Source of the DNA: Rhipicephalus microplus
Lineage: Eukaryota; Arthropoda; Arachnida; Ixodida; Ixodidae
Direction: 5' to 3'
Length of the DNA stretch: 64,000 bases
Assembly (NCBI RefSeq): GCF_043290135.1
Contig: NC_134710.1
Span: 460,451,376-460,515,375 of the forward strand
Position numbers and translations under genes: made by a program. The notes under the pieces were generated by a model, which was given only the letters and a program-made list of their open reading frames with translations, was not told the origin of the DNA and did not search any database. Positions 1-11,546 of the stretch are shown in pieces (position 1 is the stretch's first letter; each line of letters starts with the position of its first letter).

Positions 1-164
1 TCAACAATCATGCATATCAACTATGTGCGTGATTTAATGACAAAAAATATATCACTCATGCGCCGGGCATATTACTTTCTCGAACTTGAAAAATCGAACA
101 TGAGTGGGACAAGAACAGCGCCAAAAGCAGCAGGTGCAGATATCAGCTCATAACGCCGGCAATA

Positions 165-545
165 ACGTTCGAACGACGGATCAATAATGCCAGCCTAATT
201 GCATGACTCCGCCCATATTGGCTGTTAGTTGTACAACTTGGTCCAATGTGGCCGTTCTAATACGCTGGCACGGCCAATAATGGCGGGACGTTCTGAATGC
301 TGGTTCAACATCACCATTCTATTCGGCTGGAACAGCCATTATTGGTGGAACATTGTCAATGCTGGCCCGACATCGCCGTTCTAATAGGCTGGCACAGCCA
401 TTATTGGCGGTACGTTGTCTATGCAGGTCCAACATCGTCATTCTATTCGGCTGGCTCGACCATTATTGGCGGTACATTGTAAATTCTGTGTCATTCTTGG
501 GCCATGAACTGCCGATCTATTCCCAACATTGGGCCAACGTTCTGT
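165..545. repeat. 62-bp degenerate minisatellite, about 5 copies
   Basis: A 62-bp unit recurs with exact spacing: units begin near 165, 226, 288, 350, 412 and 474, and the array fades after about 500. Each unit carries the pieces attctatTCGGCTGG and CATTATTGGCGGTAC with scattered substitutions, so the copies are old. The related words 'ccaacattgggccaacgtt' and 'gggccgacgt' also occur in the array at 9,085-9,470. The short open frames here are low-complexity read-through and not genes. Confidence 0.85.
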
Positions 546-552
546 GCTGCCT

Positions 553-3445
553 GGGTCACCTGGGATCTTTTTAGATTACAGGGGCGCGTTCCCCCGACCA
601 AGCGCATATGTAACAGCCACCCACCAATTTGTACAAAAAACAACAAAAAACGCAGAAAACACGGTAATCGTGCTCCAGTATTCAGTATAACATCAAGTGC
701 TTATGCAGTACATGAACTTCACATAAAGCGAAAGCACATTCCGGCCATGGGCCATGACTGCCATGCATCTAACCTGGAATTGAAATCGAAACATGACCGA
801 TGCAAAGTAAATGTAATCGTGGTATAAGACCACTTCGGGGCCACAGAGTAAGGCAACAGGTATGAAGAAAGGCAACACCAAAATACCGAACGCCAATGTT
901 AGCACTTAGAGAGCATGTAGTCCCAACTCCAACGAAGATGCCAGCTGGCAAACCATATCGTCGTAGAAGCAATGTCGCACAGAGAAACCTGTAGTGGTCT
1001 CAATCGTACAGTACCAAAGAAGCTGCGTCATCAGAAGTCTGCATTTGTCAGAACAAAGTGCAGAGCACTAAGCAAGAGAAGTCATCATCCGTAACCATTA
1101 AAAGTGCACCTGAATTCAAGCCCAAACAGAGAGCAGGACCAAGCCATCCCTTCGTCTCCGAATTATCAAACAATGTTTCAAAGCCCCCAAAAAGCATAGA
1201 AGATGCAAAAGTGGCTCACAGGTGGAAAAAAGACGGGGATGCCTTTAAGGGGGGACAAGGGTCTTGAGAGGCCGAAAATCGAAAAAAAAAGCCAACTCTT
1301 TGAAGGTGACATTTTTGGAATCTGCCACTGTTTTTGCATTTATCTAAGAAGTTTCAAGCTTGTGGTGTTAGATTTCTGGCACAAAATCAATTTATAACAC
1401 CCCTGTGAGATGAATCTGAGCACAACTAGACGCTAAAGTCGCGCTTTTTTCACGCCGAACCGTTGCTGTTACACACGAGCTATCATGGTCATCTTGGTCT
1501 TGTTCAAAAGGGTCGTTCATCTTCAATTTTCCGCCACATGCGGCTCACCTTGATCATTGGTTTTTCAGCAACAACGCGTCATCGAGAAGCACCACCACGC
1601 CATTTTATTGGCTGCTAGGAGAACTTGACAAAACCTAGACACCTGATTGGTGAAGTGGCATTTCCGGCGTCTGCTTTTTCATCGTAACACGCACGAACAT
1701 GCGCCATTTTGTCATGGTGCTGTCGACTGCCTGCCACAGTAAAGAAACTCCTCGCCACACTATTTCGTGGAGTGGGTGTGCCGATCGTTTGTTCGCTATG
1801 AACTTTAGAAAGAGCCCCTCTATCACTCAGGAAAGGGAAGATAGCGAACTCGCGCAATTAAATGGCAGTCGCTGAGTCACCCGTGTAGGCCTAACTCACG
1901 TTTGAGCCCTTCGGTTGTCGTAAACGTGGCTGAAAGTGGCAGTGTTTTGGAGCTTCAACAGTTACAGGACGGCAAAGTAAAAAAGCATAAGCGAAGCTAC
2001 GAGAGATAGCAATCTTTGCAACGATGAAACGGAAGCCCAGTCTTATCGCTAAACGCACCGATGTCGCGGGTTCCCCCCGTCTGACGTGAACTGCGTGACG
2101 GATCATAAGAGTGGAGTTCGCCGCGCTTCAGCAAACAGAAAATCAATCCGTTTACGGTGACGTGCTCGACGCCCGCACAATGAAGACTACTCACAACAGG
2201 TAGAGTGCTTGTAACGACACGTCCGCAATGATATTGCGCCGCGGCATCCACTGAAAAGTAAGGCAATCTTACGTGAAAAGAAAATTAACACCTCGCTGCC
2301 CTTGGAGCTTTGAAATTGATGAGCGAGTGCCCGAGTTCAGTCTGCGACATCAACAGATCAGTCTGGACAAGCCAAACAACTGCTTTATTATACGACGGAT
2401 CCCGGATTACGCGTGCACATACGTCGCACATAGGCGTCACCGAACTCGTAAGCGGCCTAATCGGCAGACGAGCCCAAGGCGACCGCATCAGCTCACAAGT
2501 GTGCCTCTGCGCAAAACATGAAGCGGGCATTGAAAAAACGCCATTTAGCTGACGCAAAACAGAAGGATTACATGCCTGGTGCCTACTAAAAAAGCTGAAT
2601 TTAGAAATTATTCTAAATAAACAGCTTTTAGATGCTACCGTCTGCCCGAATTGGACTTGTGTTTTTGAATGATTTTTCAGGATTCAAATTTCGCTGCAGT
2701 TGCAGATTTATCTAAAAGATATCTCTGCCTCCAGAGCAGCTATAACTGTCATTTTTCTGTGATATGTAGCTGTAACTTTAGTTTACACAGTGGTTGGTGT
2801 GAAGTTTTGATTGAGATTTAAAAAAATTATTTTCGCCAGAAATTGGAGCATAAAGTAGGTGTGTCTGCAACACTGAAATGCAATGTGCGACAAACCTTGC
2901 TATAATTATCAAATTAAAAAAAGCATTAGTACACAGGCATGTGCCAATAGTAGCTCTGCAATACAAATATTTCTTGTATTTACTGGCAAACAACAGGTAA
3001 TTTATTTTAGAATATCTAAAAAGCTAATTGGTTTGGAAAAAGAGTAATTACATTTTTGAAATCGGAATCAAAAACTCAATCACACTGTGAATTTTCTTTA
3101 TAAACAGATAATAATATCTGGCACTTCGTCTCAAGTACCGTGTCCCCAATAATGAAACTTTATGTGACAACATGTACGAGAATAAAGCTGTTGGTGTGGC
3201 GATACGAACTCGCTTTTTTGAGCACGATCAGTAGGAACGGCATTCTAACATTGTCAATCCAATAACGAGCACACCGTCGCTTGATTCCTCACATCTCAGC
3301 CCCAGCGAAGTTGAGTTCTCGTACCCCGACAAGGACGACGTGTCATCTCAGGTGTCCCTAAAAAAATGCAGTAGCCATCAGGCGCAGCAAGCACAAGCAT
3401 GGAGCTGAGACTAGTACCTCACTGTACTCAACACCAAAAATTTAA
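553..3445 (+). repeat. Dispersed repeat copy 1, split by a 1.9-kb insertion
   Basis: The segment 553-1,248 followed by 3,150-3,445 is clearly similar to 7,852-9,066 in the same orientation. It begins at 'ttagattacaggg' and ends near 'ctcaacaccaaa'. In copy 2 the two parts are contiguous, so 1,249-3,149 is an insertion in copy 1. Copy 2 in turn carries about 250 bp near 7,955-8,200 that copy 1 lacks. The flanks differ, so this looks like a dispersed element rather than a tandem segmental duplication. Confidence 0.8.
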
Positions 3446-3621
3446 AAGATAGTAATGTGAAGGAAGCACTGAAAGGCCTTCAAATGATGGAAAACGTATT
3501 AAAGCAAGACAGGATTAGAAAAACTTATCGGGATGTGAGTGCCCAGTGCTATGAAGCAGGCATCGTCTGGAGGCTCGCAAAATGGGAGCACTCTTGTCTA
3601 CTTTGTAGCCGTCGTGACTAG
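995..3621 (+). pseudogene. Unrecognised coding repeat, copy 1 (interrupted)
   Basis: I do not recognise this protein. An open frame runs from about 995 to 1,248 and includes the words SAPEFKPKQRAGPSHP and VAHRWKKDGDAF. It continues after the 1.9-kb insertion at 3,150 with ENKAVG and IRTRFFE. A stop at about 3,228 and a later shift lead into a second frame, about 3,425-3,621, containing EALKGLQMMENVLKQD and WRLAKWEHS and ending at TAG. The same frame is open in copy 2 across the same words, which argues for ancestral coding. The protein is hydrophilic, Ser/Lys/Arg-rich and without membrane segments, and its last part could form a helix. It may belong to an undescribed transposon or be a retro-copied host exon set. 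Confidence 0.45.
1249..3149. mobile_element. Non-autonomous DNA transposon, 1.9 kb, with TIRs
   Basis: The ends are inverted repeats. The left end reads GGGGACAAGGGTCTTGAGA (from 1,251) and the complement of the right end reads GGGGACACGGTACTTGAGA (to 3,147), 16 of 19 matching. The sequence resumes on both sides exactly as in the uninterrupted copy at 8,770, with TAA on both sides as a possible 3-bp target duplication. No transposase is visible inside; the left 1.3 kb is mixed and the right 0.5 kb is AT-rich. A TAA duplication would fit the PIF/Harbinger superfamily, which is represented at 10-14 kb, but the family is inferred. Confidence 0.65.
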
Positions 3622-6580
3622 CACGACAACGGCTTCAGGTTCGTAAAGTTTACACTCGGACGTAGAAAGGAAAGCCTCGAAAGCCTACCGACTACTCTAT
3701 GGTATACCTCCGCCCATCACAAAATTTTCTTGACAGTGACAACTTCCCAAATCGTGAGGCCAGCACGACAAACTTTATTTCCGTCACCCACCTTGCAAGC
3801 GCAGCTTCCGAAGCATCAAGAACAGGACGTGAGCTGTAAACTGCCCTCACAAGGGCGGCTGCGAGGCTCTCAAAATTATTATGTTGAATTCTGATCATCC
3901 ACTCTCTAATCTTGAACCCACCAGCAGTGTATCTTCCTATGTGATGTAACTTTATTATGACGGTATATACAAAATCTGCGAGGCCAGTATGTCGACATAC
4001 TTTGGTAGCATCAGTCCAGGAGGTTTTAGGAGCAAGAAGAAAAATGAAAGTCATACATCGCCACAGACGTATCACAGTGAATGCCGAAATAACTGCTGCA
4101 ACGTTAGCGACCACCTGAACCACAAACTACTGAATAATATGCAAGCCATTTGATGATTATCATTGCTCAAATTGCTTTTGTTTTCACTCAGCGTGTTGAT
4201 CTGGCGCGGGCGGGATGGTGTTGAGTATAGACGAAAACTAAAGCGGCATCTTGGGCACACGTATTATCATCGTGGGTATTAGGATGTTTCATTAAGGAGA
4301 AAAAGATGGAGCAGCCGTGGCGTCAGTGTCAATTTTTATAAGTATGACACTTACTTTAAAATTTGTTTTTCGTGTGTGCTTAGCTTGGTTACCCCTTGAT
4401 ATTGTGTAGATAACATAGGTATGTCTATTTGAACTCATCCCAGAAGCTGTATTGCCTCAAAAATTTTATTTCACTATTGCTATAGTGACACAATTTGCAC
4501 CACAGTCATGGCGTAACTACTTTGCAAGAGCACTGACAGCATTGTGCCGAAGCCAATGCGCTCAAGCTCGCTGGCACTTGCCCAGAAGAGAGAGAGGGTG
4601 CCGACGGTCCGCGATTTTTTGCCAAATTCACACTGAGCCTACAAAATTGTGGTAATCTTTCAACATATAAATTGTAGGGAATCCATAAATAGGGCATCGG
4701 AAACAGTCTTGAACGAAAAGCCTCTGCACGATCTGAATATAGCAGATGCTATGCTCGATCACTTTATAAACCCAGCTAAATTCAAGAGAAAAATACATGA
4801 CGGTAATGCCACTAAACGACTACTAGGCATATAAAGCTCTATTTTTCTTCATCAAAGGAGGGAAGATGAAATTGTAAAAGTTTTAGTTTCATTGATATGT
4901 AATGCAACTGCTGCGATAAACAAAAGCAGTACTGCACCTGTTTGATATTTTGTCTCATTATTAGTTGTTACATTTTATATCATCATTCTTACTCGGAAAT
5001 ATGAAATATACCTTATGGAACTGGAGGTTGCAAAGGTAGTTCCGGCCTGCAAAGGAGAATCCCGGAATGTCTATGAAAATTCTCAGTTCATTTCTGTCCT
5101 TTTCTTCGACAAGATTTGAAGGTGTGACATTGCAAAACATCAATACATTCTTTGCAAAGCATAATGTTATAGTCAAAATCCAGTACGGTTTTGAAAACAC
5201 AAATGTATGGACCAAGCCCTTTGTTATATCAGGGATTATGTCTAGGCATGACACAGTCTCCCTCTAAAGACAATCATGAGCAGCATGCAAAGCAGCACAT
5301 GGGTAGACCTAAATGCCATTCGTGATGGGCAGCTTGCCCAATGCTAAGGCTTTCTTGCAAGTGGAGGACACCATAAACTTACTAAAGTTTCTGTTGGTGT
5401 TACTCCTCCTGCATTCTAGTTGTAGAATGCCACAAGCGGGTTCATCGAAGTGCCGCCCGAGAGCACAAGTGGTCATCACCCATTTGCAGAATTTCGCTCC
5501 CCATTAGGTCAAAAAATATCAGATTGCAGACTCATTAAAAGCACGGCAAGCTCTTTTAGATACAATTGCACAAGAGACTAAGCCGGAGGTATAAGCGAAA
5601 ATACTTTCTTTGTCTATGGTAGTACCCCTTAGCCACTGCTTCTTGGATATAATTCTTGTTGGAAAGAAGCTAAACAGGCCCACTTCGCGAGAACTGCAGC
5701 AAAATTCAGGAAACAGACTACCATTCCCACTGCACAGAACGCTGCATGAATTGGCATGAACGCGGCGGTACGTTGCTAAAGTCAGCTGCATTTCAGCGAG
5801 TGTAGGGCCGTAGGTGCTCAAATGAAGAAGGCATGACGACCTTCCAAAGGTTCAACAGTTCCCATTTCAGTTGACAGCAGCATAACCATACGAAGAATTT
5901 TCTTCAGAAAATCAGCTCAAGCACTCTCACCCACAAGACATTTCTACAAAACCTGCTTGGTAAATGTGCATGTCCTCCGCTACTAAAAGGCCATGCACAT
6001 CATCCCGTTTTAACAGCTGCGGGTATTCTAGGACCGAGGTCATGTCTGCGAGCCCATGTTGAAACACAGACACTGAAACACAAGACCTGTCACGGCAGCG
6101 CCGAGCGCGAAGCCAACAGAAGCGGCGGTTTCACGATGACTGTGAGCATTCCCCCGTGGCTACAGGCTGTCAAGGCTTTGAATGTCTTTCACCCCAAGAT
6201 TCTGGATTAAGGTAAATTGCGAGCGCATGGGCACATCTTTACTGTGTGAAGCTGTTCTGCATGCATTCCTGGCTGCCGGCTTCAGCGCTTTTAAGTGGAC
6301 GTCTTGAAAGATGGTCACAATGCATACACGTGATTACCTTGACGCCCTTTAACGTGAAAAAAAAGGTGATCTTTTCTGTTCAGGCCTCGAACAACCCTCA
6401 TAAATGTCTCGGCAATCCTGGCACCTGCACTATTCAATGTGAGGAACTGTGGGGCACTCGATGAGGTGAACTGGCCGGTGAGAGCCTGAATTGTTGGGCC
6501 AGGATTTTACAGTGACGCTGAGTTGAGCATACACTGAACATGAGCAGTGTACTCTGGTGCTTTCTACAAAAGTAGGCGCC
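3622..6580. other. No recognisable gene
   Basis: This is about 3 kb of sequence without an identifiable product. The longest open frame is 143 codons on the minus strand (4,123-3,692); it has no recognisable motif, no close repeat in the window and no splice context I trust. Two frames on opposite strands at 4,961-5,267 are mirror images and equally unsupported. Probably old, unclassified repeat sequence. Confidence 0.5.
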
Positions 6581-6689
6581 GCTAGCTGTGCCCCATGTGA
6601 GAGGCCGAGTTAGTGACGAAGTGCGCTACGTCTGTTTGCTGCCCGCGATTGCGTCTGCACTCGCAGTGTTTGAGCCGCATACCGCAGCA

Positions 6690-6916
6690 ACCACCTTCGA
6701 TTAACAAAGGCTGCGTCCTTCGAAACAACAATGGCGGAGTTAGCGGAGCTTCTTCAAGAGATCCACCTGAAGAAAGCCGGGCGTCTGGCCGGGGGATGTT
6801 TGTGCCCAATTTGAATTCCCGCAGGTGTCCGACAGGTGTCCGGTGGTGGGTTTCAAACCAGCAACCTCCCGCAGCCATAGTGGACCTCCTAACCACTAGG
6901 CCATGGCGGCGGTAAA
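6690..6916 (-). mobile_element. tRNA-derived SINE
   Basis: On the minus strand the head reads GCCATGGCCTAGTGGTTAGG (an A-box-like block, about 6,885-6,905), followed 30-40 nt later by GGTTTGAAACCCACC (a B-box-like block, about 6,846-6,860). These are internal RNA polymerase III promoter motifs in tRNA-like order and spacing. The body continues toward 6,690 with unrelated sequence, as in a SINE. The head has no plausible anticodon arm or acceptor-stem pairing, so I do not call a functional tRNA. It is a different family from the SINE at 43.2-43.4 kb. Confidence 0.6.
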
Positions 6917-6989
6917 AAGTCTCAGCCCGCCAAACAGAATTCCTCCGGTTATACATGGATAAACGAGAGCCGGGTGCCTTCCCAGACAA

Positions 6990-7851
6990 AATCCATACAA
7001 GGCTCTCCCCTGTACCTATTTACGTTGGGTCCTCGTCGGCCCGCCACGGACGTGGGGTCCTTTCCATGTACGCAAGGCATACATGACAAGTGCTCAAGAG
7101 GGCAGGGACGGACAAGTTCCTAATGGCCACCTGTGCATGGACATCTCTGCCCGGGTGCCCGCGAGCATCTCTAAGAATCAAATCCTAGAGAGACAGCAAG
7201 CTTTCCTCACATCTTTAAAGCAGCTGAGTCAGTCACCGCCCCCCCCCCCGCGAAGGACCTCCCATTGGAGGGTAGTGTTGGGCCGCGCCAACAGAGCACC
7301 CAAACATGGTGCTACTCCCAAGCCCGAAAGCTCACTTTTACTTTCTTGCCCACTTACCCATTGCAATGCAATGTTGCCCGTGGCCGCCACGTGGTGGGGG
7401 AGAGGAGGGCGAGTTTGGTACACAGGCAGGGCTTCCTCGTAACCGGTTTGGAAAACGCTAAAACACCAACTCCCGCACGCATATATCTCTGACCGTGTGG
7501 ACCTCCTGCACCACGGTGTCCCGCAAAAAAACAATGCGCACCAGTTCCTGGATTCAACTCAACGACAAACTCAATAGTACTGGCATTGAAGCGAAAGAAT
7601 GCCTCCTCCTAAATTACCATGGATTACAGAGGGGCGCAACGGCCTCAAGCGAATGCAAGACATCTCACCCGTTACTGAGCACTGCCTCCTGGAAGCTTGA
7701 TTACGAAGGGACGCCACTCCTTCTAGCATCAGCGTGAGCACAGAAACTTCAACAAATCCCTGGCCACAGTGCTCAAAGCAGGCACAACGTGCATGCCCCA
7801 AGAGGCACCTCCCTATAGATGGAGATCCACTGTCGACTGAACCAATCACCC
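6990..7851. other. No recognisable gene
   Basis: Several overlapping frames of 75-119 codons exist on both strands, none with a recognisable domain. The segment includes a C-run near 7,238-7,248. It abuts dispersed-repeat copy 2 on the right. Confidence 0.5.
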
Positions 7852-9066
7852 GGGATCCTTTTAGATTACAGGGACACGTTCCCCCGGCTAAGTGTATATG
7901 TAACAGCCACCCGCCAGTTCGTACAAAAAAAAAACAACGAAAATTGCAGCAAACACGGTAAATCCTAATGCCCAGTTGCTTCCAAAAGCAAACGGCCAGA
8001 ACATTGGTAATTCAAGTTCTAGACGGCGAATTCCCGAGAACCCCAAGTGCAGCTGCTGCGATTCATCTAAGCACCATAAAGACGAGTACACCACTGGTCA
8101 ATGCACACAGCCAAATTATTTTTGGGAAGCCACAAGCTGCAGAGCTAGGCAAGACTGGTTTGGGATAATGATGAAGGTGGTGCTGCACATCGTGGTCTAG
8201 GATTCAGTATAACATGAAGTGCTAATGCAGTACAGGAACTTTACAGAAAGCGAAAGCGCATTCCAGCCACGGGCCATGACTGCCATGCATCTAACTTGGA
8301 ATCAAAAACTGAAACATGACTGATGCAAAGTAAATCTAATCGTGGTATATGACCACTTCGGGACCACAGAGTAAGGCAACAGGTATGAACAAAGTAACAC
8401 AAAAAAACCGAACGCAAATGTTAGCACTTATAGAGCATGTAGTCCCAACTCCAACGAAGATGCCAGCTGGGAAACCATATCGTCGTAGAACCAATGTCGC
8501 ACAGAGAAACCTGTAGTGGTCTCAATCGTACAGTACCAAAGAATCTGCGTCATCTCAGATCTGCATTTGCCAGAACAAAGTGCGGAGCACCAATCAAGAG
8601 AAGTCATCATCTATAACCATTAAAAGCGCACCTGAATTCAAGCCCAAGCAGAGAGCAGGACCAAGCCATCTCTGCGTCTTCAAATTATCAAACAATACTT
8701 CAAAGCCCCAAAAAAAGCATAGAAAATGCAAAAAGGGCTCAAAGGTGAAAAAGAGATGGAGATGCCTTTAATGAAACTCGATGTGACGACAGGTACGAGA
8801 ATAAAGCTGTTGGTGGAGTCATACGAACTCGCTTTTTTGAGCAGGATCAATGGGAACGGCTTTCTGACATTGTCAATACAATAACGAGCACACCGCCGCT
8901 CGATTCCCCACATCTCAGCCCCAGCGGAGTCGAGTTCTCGTACCCCAACATAGACCACGTGTTATCTCCGGTGTCCCAAGAAAATGCAGTAACTATCAGA
9001 CGCAGCAAGCGCAAGCTTGGTGCTGAGGCTAGTACCTCACTGTACTCAACACCAAAGATTATAAAG
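7852..9066 (+). repeat. Dispersed repeat copy 2, uninterrupted
   Basis: Direct-orientation relative of 553-3,445. Blocks near 7,855-7,950, 8,205-8,772 and 8,772-9,066 align to copy 1, and the last two are contiguous here. A stretch of about 250 bp (about 7,955-8,200) has no counterpart in copy 1. The right border passes into a minisatellite-like array. Confidence 0.8.
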
Positions 9067-9192
9067 CATTCCCAGGCAGCACGCCGCCGTTGGACCAATC
9101 TTGGACCAACATCGGCTAACATCGGCACCGACGTCGGGCCGACGTCGGAAGTGCAACTTCTTCCAATGTCGGGCCGACGTTCAAGCCAATGA
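8558..9192 (+). pseudogene. Unrecognised coding repeat, copy 2
   Basis: Counterpart of the coding frame in copy 1. The first part reads SSSITIKSAPEFKPKQRAGP and then loses frame near 8,705, ending at a TAA at about 8,769. The ancestral frame is open again from about 8,760 to the TGA at 9,192, with DAFNETRCDDRYENKAVG, RTRFFEQDQWERLSDIVN and RRSKRKLGAEASTSLYS. The last 35 codons run into the neighbouring minisatellite and are probably not ancestral. No domain is recognised. Substitutions relative to copy 1 leave much of the peptide similar, which is worth a Ka/Ks test. Confidence 0.45.
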
Positions 9193-9470
9193 TGGGCCGA
9201 CGTTTTGCCGATGTTTTAGCCAGTTTGCAACGAACATTGGGCCGACGAAGACCCATCGTATTGCCGACAAAGCTGCCAATGTTCGGCTAACATTGGGCCA
9301 TATTTCAGCCAATTACATGCCATTTTTACGCCGAAGTTTGCTGCACGACGATGATTGGCTACGGATGTACGACTGACATTGGACCAATCCAGGGTCACAT
9401 TGCAGCCAATCAAATGCCGTTATTACACCGATGTTTCCTGCACGACGAATATTGGCTACTGATTGGCTTG
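9085..9470. repeat. Degenerate minisatellite-like array
   Basis: The words GGGCCGACGT, 'ccaacatcggc' and 'aacattgggcc' recur irregularly from 9,090 to 9,300. A pair about 97 bp apart (starting near 9,306 and 9,403) shares 'cagccaat', 'atgcc' and 'tgctgcacgacg' or 'cctgcacgacg'. The composition resembles the 62-bp array at 165-545. Confidence 0.6.
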
Positions 9471-10014
9471 CCATTATGTAACCATTATAAGTAGGGAATT
9501 TTTCTTACCGGAAGATTTAAACAATATGCCTCGATGACCCGCTCTTGTAGCTTTGCAGCCCTGTATACTTGGGGCAACAGAAAATTGAATGCTGAGAACT
9601 GAAAGCAGTTACTCGATCTATTTCATCTTTTATACCTCATTCCCTTTGCTAACACTAGAAGTGTAGTTTATTTTTTTACCAATTTATCTTTTGCAATAGC
9701 GAGGGCTTCATTTGGTACTGGTATTTGGTACAGCATATCGAAAAAAGTCGTTAGGAAGGAAATGCTGAAAGCGTATGTCCCCCACTTGCAATCCCCACAT
9801 ATGTTCCTCACATGGTAATCGAGAATATTCATAGTTTAGAGCATTTTTTTGTAACTAAAACATGGTGATGGTGCTTCCGAATCAGCATAAGCTAGCCGAA
9901 CAGTGCACCACTGACAGTCTGCAGACTATTTATTCTTTGTTTTTTTTATTTATTCGGTACAACAAAAAATGTATACATTGAAAAGTATATACACACAACT
10001 AAAAAAGGCCCGCT
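9471..10014. other. AT-rich non-coding stretch; 3' flank of the minus-strand gene
   Basis: No coding potential. Several TTTATT words at about 9,930-9,955 read as AATAAA-type signals on the minus strand and could serve as the polyadenylation region of the DUF4806-like gene that ends at 10,015. Confidence 0.45.
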
Positions 10015-10534
10015 CTACTGCAGGTCAGATTGCGTTGGGGGCACAGTGACAGTGGTGCTGTCAAGGCCCTGGCTGCTGTGGCTGGGCAGGAAGCCAGCTG
10101 CCGCGAGCAGCCGATAATCTGCACTCCGAGAGTGGGGATCATCGGGCTGCTCCACAACAAATGCTTCTCTGAAACGCCGCTTCTTGCCCCCACAGCGATC
10201 ACCAGACCCTGGCAGCCACCTTTTAATAAAGTTGAGGGCCTCCGCCAGGTCGCACCCTGCTTTTTGGCAGATGACATCTGCATACATGAACAGAAATACC
10301 ATAGTACACATGAAGCACTGCAGTACAGCGAATACACAAGGGTACACACACATAAAACAATGAACAAGTCTAACCTGTCACTAATCTACAGAGCCTCAGG
10401 TTCACAAAGGCCCTTTTCCCTTTTCTGCCATAAAGGCTGTAGAGCACTTGCACGTCATGTGCCAATACAGCCTTCATGGCATTCACATCAATTTCTCGGA
10501 GGCCACGTCCCCCAATCTGCAGGAGGTGCTTGCG
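10015..10534 (-). CDS. DUF4806-like protein, two visible 3' exons
   Basis: Exon A (10,534-10,375) follows an acceptor with a pyrimidine tract (TTTTTTACAG) and ends at donor ACAG/GTTAGA. Exon B (10,277-10,015) follows acceptor TGTATGCAG and ends in a stop. The 97-bp intron is phase 1, and removing it gives a continuous frame whose junction codon is GAT. The joined product contains LLQIGGRGLREIDVNAMKA, LYSLYGRKGKRAF and LRLCRLVTDV, which look to me like the DUF4806 pattern seen in arthropod and cnidarian transposon-associated proteins. Upstream exons were not found; the adjacent plus-strand Harbinger transposase may have split or replaced them. Function unknown. Confidence 0.55.
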
Positions 10535-10857
10535 CTGTAAAAAATGCAAGAAGCATAGATGGGGTAAACGCAACAGCACATCGAAATGTTTTCATGATAA
10601 AAATCTGCAAGAAGAGGACACTGAAAACGACAACGTGAATTTTTGGGCACCACAACATTTCATTGTTTTTTTACGCTAACTTCAACTCACTTGACCTAAA
10701 ATGGTTTCCACATCAGCCCTCTCACACTGAGTTAAGATTCTTGTACCAATGACTGTACTAGTACGCATTGTTTCCTGCATATGCATATAAAAAAGAGATT
10801 TCTATGGACCATAAATGCAGTACGGTTTTATATCGCTCCTTAACGCAGGTGTGCAAC

Positions 10858-11546
10858 GCATGGCGGCGCATCCTTGTCATGGATCCATGATTTCCAGGTT
10901 CGTGCCACGACTCCTGGGTGTGGGAACACAACCCACTGCGTGCACGCCTAGCTGCACATCTGCAGCCTGGCGAATATCTGCTTGGTAAGTATTAATGTGT
11001 TCTGAAAGGGGCAGAGCACTCAGCTTTTATCTTTTTATTGCAGGAGACGCAGGGTATCCCCTCGAGCCATGGCTCCTAATTCCAGTCCTTGGCAGTCAAC
11101 CGTGCAATACCTCCGAAGGCCGATACAACAAGGAGCACGCATCCATGCTCAATGTTGTGGAAAGATGTATCGCAGTGTTGAAGAGCAAGTTCCGCTGCTT
11201 GCAGCACTTCCGGACGATGCTCTACAACCCTGATCGGGCAGCGCAAATCATTTATGCTTGCGTTGCTCTCCACAACATTGAATTGCATGCGGGCGACTGG
11301 ACCTTGGACGAGTATGTTGTGGACATGCCACCAGCTGAGGATGATGATGAGGAGCCGGAGGAGAGCCAGATGCTGACACCTCGCAACGTGCTGTTTGGGG
11401 ACAGCAGCAGCGCAGCGCTGTCTTGGGCCTTTTTTGAAGTACAAAGGAACAGTGAGTTTTCATGTTTTCGTATCACACACATAATTTTTTATACTGGTTC
11501 CAGTACATCTAGGCATGACAGGGCTGTGTTTGCCACATTTGAATAG
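10858..11546 (+). pseudogene. Harbinger (HARBI1-type) transposase, C-terminal part
   Basis: DDE-superfamily nuclease of PIF/Harbinger elements, which cuts and joins element ends. Exon 10,858-10,984 follows acceptor TTAACGCAG and carries FPGSCHDSWVW (the second catalytic Asp region), but with an in-frame TGA just before it. A 59-bp phase-1 intron (10,985 GTAAGT to TTGCAG 11,043) precedes the next exon, with GDAGYPLEPWLLIPV, YNKEHASMLNVVERC (the catalytic Glu region) and LKSKFRCL. An acidic tail, DDDEEPEESQ, follows near 11,340-11,370. A possible further donor lies at 11,452. The region of the first catalytic Asp is not visible, so this is a truncated, disabled copy. It faces the Myb/SANT-like gene on the opposite strand, the usual two-gene content of Harbinger elements. 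Confidence 0.8.

Noticed and set aside
165..545. CRISPR-like array of regularly spaced repeats
   Set aside because: The whole 62-bp unit is repeated with drift; there are no unique spacers, and the genome is eukaryotic.
3692..4123. 143-codon minus-strand frame as a host gene
   Set aside because: No domain, no splice context and no conservation within the window; kept only as a note.
4961..5267. Overlapping frames of 97 and 66 codons on opposite strands
   Set aside because: Mutually exclusive mirror frames in AT-rich sequence without recognisable motifs.
6846..6905. Functional tRNA gene
   Set aside because: A- and B-box-like blocks are present but acceptor-stem and anticodon-arm pairing are missing; a SINE head explains it better.
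7229..7557. Overlapping frames around a C-run and Pro/Gly-rich peptides
   Set aside because: Low-complexity composition produces open frames on both strands; no motif supports any of them.
10030..10638. 202-codon plus-strand frame
   Set aside because: It is antisense to the two DUF4806-like exons and their intron, which have matching splice sites and a recognisable product.
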